The notes under the pieces: generated by a model
Database searches by the model: none
Seen by the model: the letters and a program-made list of their open reading frames with translations, nothing else
Told to the model about the DNA's origin: nothing
From: CADEDH01 sp965216205
GTDB lineage: Bacteria > Actinomycetota > Acidimicrobiia > Acidimicrobiales > SZUA-35
NCBI GenBank assembly: GCA_965216205.1
Contig: OZ244139.1
Span: 6,200,001-6,264,000 of the forward strand
Length of the DNA stretch: 64,000 nucleotides
Direction: 5' to 3'
Position numbers and translations under genes: made by a program
Part shown: one piece after another, positions 49,081-55,763 of the stretch
Numbering within the stretch: position 1 is the stretch's first letter
Layout: each line of letters opens with the position of its first letter

Positions 49081-49152
49081 CGCACACCGGTGCCAGACAC
49101 ATCGTGCGGGTGTCGATCCACCACCGCACGAAGTGTCTGGCACCGGTGTGCG
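49081..49152. repeat. 72-bp near-perfect palindrome
   Basis: Left arm 49082-49110 begins GCACACCGGTGCCAGACACA; right arm 49124-49152 begins CCGCACGAAGTGTCTGGCAC. The arms are about 29 bases with one mismatch and a 13-base loop. Single arms of the same family occur at 30705-30733 and 31858-31886. The element fills the 116-base gap between two minus-strand genes and may also end transcription from the 52.2-kb gene's unit after 49161. Confidence 0.88.
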
Positions 49153-49160
49153 CCAGTCGG

Positions 49161-52100
49161 CTACTCGTGGGCGATGGCGTCGAGCACGTTGAGCTGGGAG
49201 GCTCGGCGGGCGGGGAAGTAGGCGGCGACCAAGCCGATGACCGCCCCGACGATCACGTAGATCGCGAGCTGAGCCCACGGGATACCGACCTTGCTGATGA
49301 AGCTGTCGGGGATCGCCACCACCGCCGCCCAGCCCAGCAGCAGTCCCATCAGCACACCGAGCAGCGCACCGAACACGCTCACCACCAGCGCCTCCGACCG
49401 GATGGTCGACCGCAGCTGATCGCGGGTCATGCCGACCGCCCGGAGGAGACCGATCTCCCTCGTCCGCTCCAGCACCGACAGCGCCATCGTGTTCACGATG
49501 CCGAAGAACGCCACCACCAGGCAGAGCACGAGCAGCCCGTTGATCACGATCTGCAACTGGCTGATCTGGCCAGACACCTCCTCCTGGAACTCGGTGTTGT
49601 CCTGCACGATGAGCTGGGGGAAGTCGGCCGTCAGGTCCTCGACCGCACCCCGACTCGCCTCCACATCGGCCCCCTCGGGGAAGGTGACCCCGATGAACGA
49701 CACCGACGGGTCGGCCACGTGCTGCTCGCTCAACTCGCGACTGACGATCCAGTCGGTGGCGGCGATGCTCTGGTCGGCGTAGATCGCCTCCACCGTGAGG
49801 TCGGTGGCGAAGCCGTCCTCGAACTCCACCGGAACCAGCGACCCGATCGTGAGGCCCCGCTCGTCGGCCACGTCGGTGAAGACGCCGATACCGCCGGTGG
49901 AGATCTCGGCCACGCCGTCGGTCACGTCGACGTTCACCACGGTGTCGCCGGTGGCGGTGTCGAACGCCGACACCGCGACGATCTCGTCGTCGACCCGGGC
50001 CTCGATCGGTGCGAACGCCGCCACCGACTCGGTCTGGGGAAGGCCGTCGAGCGAGTCGACGAGCGCCGGCGAGAACGGGAGCTGCTGGTTCTCCTCGTAG
50101 ATGAACAGGTCGGCGGTGAGCGCCTCCTCCAGCAACTCGTCGAACGTGGCCAGGAGTGACGCCGTCAACACCGCCACGCCGGTGATCAACGCCAGCCCGA
50201 TCATGAGCGCGGTCGAGGTGGCCGCGGTCCGCTGGGGGTTGCGGCTGGCGTTGTCACGGGCCAACCGGATCAGACTCGGCTGGGCGGTGCCGACCAGGTA
50301 GTGCTTGGAGGCACCGGCCCGGGCCTGACCGCCGCGCAGGCCGATCACCACCATGGCCACGCCGACCAGGGCGACCCCGTACCCGACGACGGCCAAGGCC
50401 ACCCCGCCGACGAACAGCCCGAGGCTGGCCAGCGCCCCCGACGCCACGAACCCGAGGCCGAGGAGGGCGAAGCCCGCACCGGCGACGATCATCCCCAGCA
50501 GCACCACGACCCCGCCGGCGATCACCTGCAGCGCCGGGCCACCCTTGCCGAGCCGCTCGGCTACCCGGTCGGCGAGCACGCCGGCGGGTCGGACACCGTC
50601 GACGATCGTCGGTCCCCCGGCGAGCACGAACACCACCCCCAGCCCGGCGCTCAGCGCAGCCGCCACCAGCCACAGCACGCCCTGGGGCAGGAAGTTGTCG
50701 GCCGTGAACGCCAGGAACACGAGATTGAGGGTCGACAGCACCATCGACACGCCGAGGACGATCAGGATCACGCCGCCGTAGAACGACGCGAACGGGATGA
50801 ACCGTCGCCGTCCGATCGCGGCGACCGCTCGACCGGCGAACAGTGCGCTCAGCATCGAGACCCCGATGAAGGTGAGGGCCGCACCGAGCCCGATCAGGCT
50901 GAGCCGGGCGGCCGTGTCGTCGACGCTCGCGAACATGCCGATGCCGAGCGCAGCGAGGCCCGGGAGGAGCACCACCGCCCCGGCGACGAGCCGGAACGTC
51001 ATGCTCCGCTCCTTCCGCCCCCCGCCCCGGACCGCTTCGAGCGGCGCCACCCGCGATGCCCGCAGGGCGGGGATCAGGGCCGACGCCACCGTCACGACCA
51101 GGCCCACCACGATGACCACGACGATCGTGCGGGGCTGGAGCTCGAGCGGGCCGTCGGGGAACGCGTTGCCGCCCGTGCTGAAGAGCTGCTTGAGGAGCCA
51201 GGCGACGCCGAGCCCGCCGAACAGCCCCACGATCGACGCGATGATCCCGATGATCACCGATTCGAACAGCACCATGAAGCGGATCTGGTTGGCGCTGGCC
51301 CCGACCGAGCGGAGGAGGCCGAGCTGCTGGGTCCGCTGGCCGACGAGGATGGCGAACGTGTTGTAGATGATGAACGTCGACACGAAGAGCACCACGATCG
51401 CGAATCCGAGGAGCACGTTGCCGAAGATGCTCACGACCTCACCGAAGGCGTCCTGCTGCTCGCCGATCACGGTCTCGCCCGACACGACCTCGAGGTCGTC
51501 GGGCAGGAGCGCCCCGATCTCGGTGAGCAGCTTCTCCTCACCGGTCCCGTCGGTTGCGCTGATGACCACCGAGTCGACCACGGCCCCGGCCCCGAGGACC
51601 CGCTGGGTGGTCGGGAGGTCGAACAGGTTGAAGTAGGCGCCGGCGGTGCCGCCCTGACCGAAGTCGATGATGGCCGACAGCTCGAACTGCTCCGGTTCGC
51701 CGGTGGGGATGGCCATGGTGATCTGATCGCCGACGGCGAACCCGCCGGACTCGACCTGGGCCGCGTCGAGCGCGACCTGCTGGCCCGAAGGCGCCTCGCC
51801 CTCCACGATCGTGAAGCTCGACACCGGGCTCGGCCCGCCCCACGACGAGGTGAACACCGGTGGACCGAGGGGACGGTTCGGCTCGCCGTCGTCGAGGACG
51901 CTGTAGGTCTGCTCGAAGGCGAAGATGCCACCTTCGACGTACTCGACCTCGGGGAGGGCCTCGATCTCGCCGACGATCGACTCGTCGAAGCGGAGGAGCT
52001 GGGTCTGCGACGACTGGATCTCCGGCTCGACCGCCCGGACCTGGGCGTCGACACCGGCGAACGCGTCCTCCCCGATCTGGTTGAAGATCGAGCGGAGGCT

Positions 52101-52214
52101 GTCGGCCAGCACGAACGAGCCGGACACGAATGCCACACCGAGCACGACCGAGATGAGGGTGAGCACCAGGCGACCGAGGTTGGCGACGATGCCCCGCCAC
52201 ACGAGCTTCACCAT
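49161..52214 (-). CDS. FtsX/MacB-type ABC transporter permease
   Basis: 1017 residues with two FtsX-like units. The N-terminal helix (LTLISVVLGVAFVSGSFVLA) is followed by a periplasmic-type MacB domain, then helices from ~270 (VLLGFAIVVLFVSTFIIYNT, SVIIGIIASIVGLFGGLGVA). The middle 250 residues add several further membrane segments and a second extracytoplasmic domain. The last unit holds IVINGLLVLCLVVAFFGIVN and TREIGLLRAVGMTRDQLRS, the family's coupling motif. This layout is that of actinobacterial lipoprotein or antibiotic-response exporters rather than classic MacB. It pairs with the ATPase gene, whose stop is three bases upstream. Confidence 0.9.
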   Translation of the reverse strand: MVKLVWRGIVANLGRLVLTLISVVLGVAFVSGSFVLADSLRSIFNQIGEDAFAGVDAQVRAVEPEIQSSQTQLLRFDESIVGEIEALPEVEYVEGGIFAFEQTYSVLDDGEPNRPLGPPVFTSSWGGPSPVSSFTIVEGEAPSGQQVALDAAQVESGGFAVGDQITMAIPTGEPEQFELSAIIDFGQGGTAGAYFNLFDLPTTQRVLGAGAVVDSVVISATDGTGEEKLLTEIGALLPDDLEVVSGETVIGEQQDAFGEVVSIFGNVLLGFAIVVLFVSTFIIYNTFAILVGQRTQQLGLLRSVGASANQIRFMVLFESVIIGIIASIVGLFGGLGVAWLLKQLFSTGGNAFPDGPLELQPRTIVVVIVVGLVVTVASALIPALRASRVAPLEAVRGGGRKERSMTFRLVAGAVVLLPGLAALGIGMFASVDDTAARLSLIGLGAALTFIGVSMLSALFAGRAVAAIGRRRFIPFASFYGGVILIVLGVSMVLSTLNLVFLAFTADNFLPQGVLWLVAAALSAGLGVVFVLAGGPTIVDGVRPAGVLADRVAERLGKGGPALQVIAGGVVVLLGMIVAGAGFALLGLGFVASGALASLGLFVGGVALAVVGYGVALVGVAMVVIGLRGGQARAGASKHYLVGTAQPSLIRLARDNASRNPQRTAATSTALMIGLALITGVAVLTASLLATFDELLEEALTADLFIYEENQQLPFSPALVDSLDGLPQTESVAAFAPIEARVDDEIVAVSAFDTATGDTVVNVDVTDGVAEISTGGIGVFTDVADERGLTIGSLVPVEFEDGFATDLTVEAIYADQSIAATDWIVSRELSEQHVADPSVSFIGVTFPEGADVEASRGAVEDLTADFPQLIVQDNTEFQEEVSGQISQLQIVINGLLVLCLVVAFFGIVNTMALSVLERTREIGLLRAVGMTRDQLRSTIRSEALVVSVFGALLGVLMGLLLGWAAVVAIPDSFISKVGIPWAQLAIYVIVGAVIGLVAAYFPARRASQLNVLDAIAHE

Positions 52215-52217
52215 CGC

Positions 52218-53018
52218 TCAGCCCCCCAGGCCCTTGATGGCGTCGAGCACGGAATCGGGTGTGGGGCCGCCCAGCTCGTGGACGATCTCCCCGTCTGCGA
52301 GGAACAGGACCCGGTCGGCGTAGGCGGCCGAGTTCGGGTCATGGGTGACCATCACGATCGTCTGCCCGAGCTCCCGCACCGCCCGTTGCATGAAGCTCAG
52401 GATCTCGGCCGAGGTGGTCGAGTCGAGGTTGCCGGTGGGTTCGTCACCGAACACGATCTCGGGTCGGGTGGCCAACGCCCTGGCGACGGCCACCCGCTGC
52501 TGCTGGCCCCCCGACAGCTCGTTCGGCCGGTGGGTGATCCGGTCGGCCAACCCCACGGTGGCGATGACCTCGTCGACCCACGCCTCGTCTGGCACCCCGT
52601 CGCCGAGATCCATCGGCAGGGTGACGTTCTCCTTTGCCGTCAGCGTGGGGATCAGGTTGAAGGCCTGGAAGATGAACCCCACCTTGTTCCGCCGGAGCTC
52701 GGTGAGCTGCTTGTCGGACAGCGTGGAGATCGCGGTGTCGCCCACGTAGGTCTCCCCGCTCGTCAGCCGGTCGAGACCGGCCATGCAGTGCATGAGGGTC
52801 GACTTCCCCGAACCCGACGGTCCCATGATCGCAGTGAACGCACCCCGCTCGAACTCGACGTCGACGCTCCGGAGGGCGTGGACCTCGGTGTCGCCAGACC
52901 CGTAGACCTTCGACGCAGCCACAGCTCGCGCGGCGGGAACGGTCCCGGTCGAGCCATCGGAAGCCGGACTGGGGGGCGGCGCTTCGGTGGAAGCGGTTGG
53001 TCCTGCGTTCTGGTTCAT
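52218..53018 (-). CDS. ABC transporter ATP-binding protein (MacB/LolD-like)
   Basis: 266 residues. Walker A GPSGSGKSTLMHCMAGL, Q-loop FIFQAFNLIPTL, signature LSGGQQQRVAVARAL, Walker B EIVFGDEPTGNLD, switch VTHDPNSAAYADR. This is the LolD/MacB subgroup, which drives mechanotransmission through FtsX-type permeases rather than substrate passage through the membrane. A ~35-residue Pro/Ala/Thr-rich tail precedes the domain. The ATG at 53018 follows AGGAGAGG; an ATG eight codons earlier is possible. A TACATT -10 candidate lies at 53091-53096 on the minus strand. Confidence 0.92.
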   Translation of the reverse strand: MNQNAGPTASTEAPPPSPASDGSTGTVPAARAVAASKVYGSGDTEVHALRSVDVEFERGAFTAIMGPSGSGKSTLMHCMAGLDRLTSGETYVGDTAISTLSDKQLTELRRNKVGFIFQAFNLIPTLTAKENVTLPMDLGDGVPDEAWVDEVIATVGLADRITHRPNELSGGQQQRVAVARALATRPEIVFGDEPTGNLDSTTSAEILSFMQRAVRELGQTIVMVTHDPNSAAYADRVLFLADGEIVHELGGPTPDSVLDAIKGLGG

Positions 53019-53128
53019 GGTCGAGCCTCTCCTGTCCCTCATGGCGATCGCGGGCACGGCACTCGTCGACTGGACGATCACCCCGCTTGGAATGTAGGCG
53101 TCCGGCCCGTCGGCCCGCTTCGCCCGCA

Positions 53129-53161
53129 GTGAGGATTTCGGATCGTCGAGGTCATCCTCAC
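53129..53161. promoter_or_regulatory. Operator-like inverted repeat between exporter and kinase genes
   Basis: GTGAGGAT, 17 bases, ATCCTCAC: perfect 8-base arms in the 236-base divergent gap between the ABC ATPase (-) and the Ser/Thr kinase (+). It lies upstream of both -10 candidates, where a regulator could act on either gene. The shared word GGTCATCCTC recurs at 61642-61651, next to the histidine-kinase gene. Confidence 0.4.
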
Positions 53162-53196
53162 GGGGGATGGCCGGAACGAGGTGGCGGGGGAGCGTG

Positions 53197-53202
53197 TAGC
53201 CT
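53197..53202 (+). promoter_or_regulatory. -10 hexamer for the Ser/Thr kinase gene
   Basis: TAGCCT, giving a leader of about 45 bases that ends with GAGAGGGGC before the ATG at 53255. Confidence 0.4.
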
Positions 53203-53254
53203 CGGGAGACGTCATCCGGATCGAGGCACGGGACGCGCCGCACGAGAGGGGCAG

Positions 53255-55669
53255 ATGCCAGGCGAGGTGGATCTCGGCATAGACGAGCTGAGCCGGTTTA
53301 CCGTCATCGGGACCGGTGGCTTCAGCACGGTCTACGCCGCCTGGGACGAGGGCTTTCGCCGATGGGTCGCCGTGAAGCTCCTGCACAGCCTCGACGAGGC
53401 CGGGCAGCGGCGCTTCGCCCGCGAGCGCGAGATCATGGGTCAGCTCTCGTCGCACCCGAACGTGATCATGCCGTTCCGGGCCGGCTACACGGCCAACGGC
53501 GCACCGTTCCTGGTCATGGAGCTCGTCGAGGGCGGCTCCCTCCAGGATCTGGTCGACGAGCACGGACGGGTGCCCTGGCCCGACGCGATCGACTACGTGC
53601 TCGGGGCCACGACCGCCCTCGGCTACGCCCACGACCGCGACATCCTCCATCGCGACGTCAAGCCGGCCAACATCCTCCTCGCCGACGACGTGCCCAAGCT
53701 CACCGATTTCGGGATTGCCGCGATCCGTGAGTCGACGGCCTCGCAGGTCGCCTACACGCTCGCCCACTGCCCGCCGGAGGCGTTCGCCTCCGGGCGCGAC
53801 ACCCGCGACGAGCGGTCCGATCTGTACTCGATGGCGTCGACCCTCTACTGCCTGCTGGGCGGTCGGCCGCCGTTCGACATCGACGAGCCCGACTCCCAGC
53901 ACGCCTACATGTTCCGGATCATCGAGCACTCGATTCCCGAGCTCCCGCCCGACGCCGCCCCGGAGCAGCTCCGGGCGTTCCTGCGGGCAGCGCTGGCGAA
54001 GGACCCTGACGAGCGACCGCAGACCGCGGCGGAGTTCATGTCGGAGCTCGCCAGGATCCGTTCGCTGAGCAGCGCCGAACCGGCAGACTACAGCTCGCCC
54101 CGACCGGGTTGGTCGGCGGCCGTGACCAACGTGGAGCAGACAGGGGAACCGCTTCCCCCGCCCGACAGCACTCCGCCGACGGAGGTGTTCGACCGGCCTG
54201 GCCCGGGTGCTGCGCCCGCAAGCGGGCCCGGAACCGGGCCGGCCAGCGGTCCGACCGTGTCGACCAGCCCACCGTCACCGGACGCCTGGCCACCGCCCAG
54301 ACCCCGGGCTGGAGCGCAGGAGATCCAGCTGGGAACGGACCGGCGACCGGGGCCGCCGGGCACGGACGGGCAACCGGGAAGCGAGCTGCCGACGTCGAGC
54401 TCGGTGGAGCACGCGTCGGCCGGGGCGCCGGCGGCCAGGCGTCGAGGTCTGCTCGCCGCCCTGCTCGGCGTCATCCTCGTGGTCGCCCTCGGCGCCGGCT
54501 GGTGGAACCTCGCCCGCAACACCGACACCGCCGCCACGACCGACACCACCGATGCCGCCAACACGGCCACCACCGACGCCGCGACCACCGACACCGCTGC
54601 CACACCCGACACCGCCGACACCGCGACCACCGCCACCACGACCGACGTGGACGTCGGACCCGAGGTCGCCTGGACGTTCGAGACCGGCAGCTCGCTGGCG
54701 TCGCGCCCGTCGGTCGCCGACGGCGTGCTCGTTATCGGCGCCCACGTGACGAACACCGTGTACGCCGTCGACACCGCCACCGGCCTCGAAGCGTGGACGT
54801 TCGAGACGGGCGGCAGTGTCGACGCCAACCCGCTCATCGTCGACGGCGTGGTGTACATCGGATCGTTCGACGGCTCGATGTACGCCCTCGACCTCGACGA
54901 CGGCATGGTGATCTGGCAGCAGGACATCGGAGCCGGCATCGGCGGCGGCGCCCTCGCCACCGACGAGCTGCTCGTGTTCGGCAACGACGACGGCGCGGTG
55001 ACGGCCCTCGACATCGCCGACGGCACACCCCGCTGGTCATTCTCCACCGAGGGCAGGATCAACAGCACCCCGGTGACGGCCGGGTTGGAGGATCGGGAGG
55101 TGATCGTGGTCGGGTCGACCGACGGTGGCCTCTACCTCCTCGACCCCTCGACGGGCGACCAGATCGAACGAATCGGACTCCAGGGCGGCGTGTGGTTCTC
55201 GATCCCCCTGGTGGTCGACCGCCCGAACGGCAGCGGCCAGGAGGTCTGGGTGGGAACGAGCGCCCAGGACGAGGGCTTCCTCAACCGGGTCGACCTCGAT
55301 CGGATGGAGGTCGCCACGTTCGGGACCTCGGCCGGTGTCGGGACGAGCCCGGTGCTCACCGACGACGGTTTCGTGATCGCCGGGAACGATCTCGGCGAGC
55401 TGTTCGCGGTCGACCGGGTCTCGCTCGGGGAGCGGTGGCGGGAGGGCTACGCCGACGAGACCCAGATCAAGGGCAGCCCGGTCCTCGTCGGCGACCAGGT
55501 CGTGTTCGGAACCCACGGCAAGGAGTTGATCTCGGTGATCGCAGCCGACGGGAGCGAGGTCTGGCGATTCGAGGGCGAGCAGATCTTCGGCTTGTCCTCG
55601 CCCGTCGTGGTCGGTGACCAGCTCTACGTCGGCAACGACTCGGGCACGGTCTACCGGTTCGACCTGTGA
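53255..55669 (+). CDS. Ser/Thr protein kinase with extracytoplasmic PQQ-type beta-propeller
   Basis: 804 residues. The kinase domain (to ~270) has the Gly loop IGTGGFSTVYAAW, ATP-binding K41 (VAVKLL), HRDVKPANILL with HRD at 132-134, and DFG at 151-153, so it should be active. A Pro-rich linker leads to one membrane helix (GLLAALLGVILVVALGAGWW). Outside is a Thr/Ala/Asp repeat of ~45 residues and then a PQQ-like beta-propeller built from repeats such as LASRPSVADGVLVIGAHVTN and IVDGVVYIGSFDGSMYALDL. The outer propeller likely senses a ligand or wall state. The target is unknown; the divergent ABC exporter is one candidate. Confidence 0.93.
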   Translation: MPGEVDLGIDELSRFTVIGTGGFSTVYAAWDEGFRRWVAVKLLHSLDEAGQRRFAREREIMGQLSSHPNVIMPFRAGYTANGAPFLVMELVEGGSLQDLVDEHGRVPWPDAIDYVLGATTALGYAHDRDILHRDVKPANILLADDVPKLTDFGIAAIRESTASQVAYTLAHCPPEAFASGRDTRDERSDLYSMASTLYCLLGGRPPFDIDEPDSQHAYMFRIIEHSIPELPPDAAPEQLRAFLRAALAKDPDERPQTAAEFMSELARIRSLSSAEPADYSSPRPGWSAAVTNVEQTGEPLPPPDSTPPTEVFDRPGPGAAPASGPGTGPASGPTVSTSPPSPDAWPPPRPRAGAQEIQLGTDRRPGPPGTDGQPGSELPTSSSVEHASAGAPAARRRGLLAALLGVILVVALGAGWWNLARNTDTAATTDTTDAANTATTDAATTDTAATPDTADTATTATTTDVDVGPEVAWTFETGSSLASRPSVADGVLVIGAHVTNTVYAVDTATGLEAWTFETGGSVDANPLIVDGVVYIGSFDGSMYALDLDDGMVIWQQDIGAGIGGGALATDELLVFGNDDGAVTALDIADGTPRWSFSTEGRINSTPVTAGLEDREVIVVGSTDGGLYLLDPSTGDQIERIGLQGGVWFSIPLVVDRPNGSGQEVWVGTSAQDEGFLNRVDLDRMEVATFGTSAGVGTSPVLTDDGFVIAGNDLGELFAVDRVSLGERWREGYADETQIKGSPVLVGDQVVFGTHGKELISVIAADGSEVWRFEGEQIFGLSSPVVVGDQLYVGNDSGTVYRFDL

Positions 55670-55714
55670 ACGAAGTGAACGGGGCCGCCGATGCTTCGGT
55701 GGGCCAGATGGGGT

Positions 55715-55734
55715 CTGGGGGCGGCAGCCCCCAG
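55715..55734. terminator. Two-way hairpin between convergent genes
   Basis: CTGGGGGC GGCA GCCCCCAG, a perfect 8-bp stem with a four-base loop, in the 94-base gap between the kinase stop (55669) and the end of the GT2-GH26 gene (55764). It is flanked by two copies of CTGTGAACGAAGTGA at 55664-55678 and 55742-55756; the first covers the kinase stop codon. Confidence 0.65.
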
Positions 55735-55763
55735 CAGGAGTCTGTGAACGAAGTGAGCGGTGG

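Noticed and set aside
50301..53132. 943-residue plus-strand frame opposite the ABC genes
   Set aside because: It spans two well-supported minus-strand genes and their boundary, is His/Asp/Gln-rich and shows no domain.
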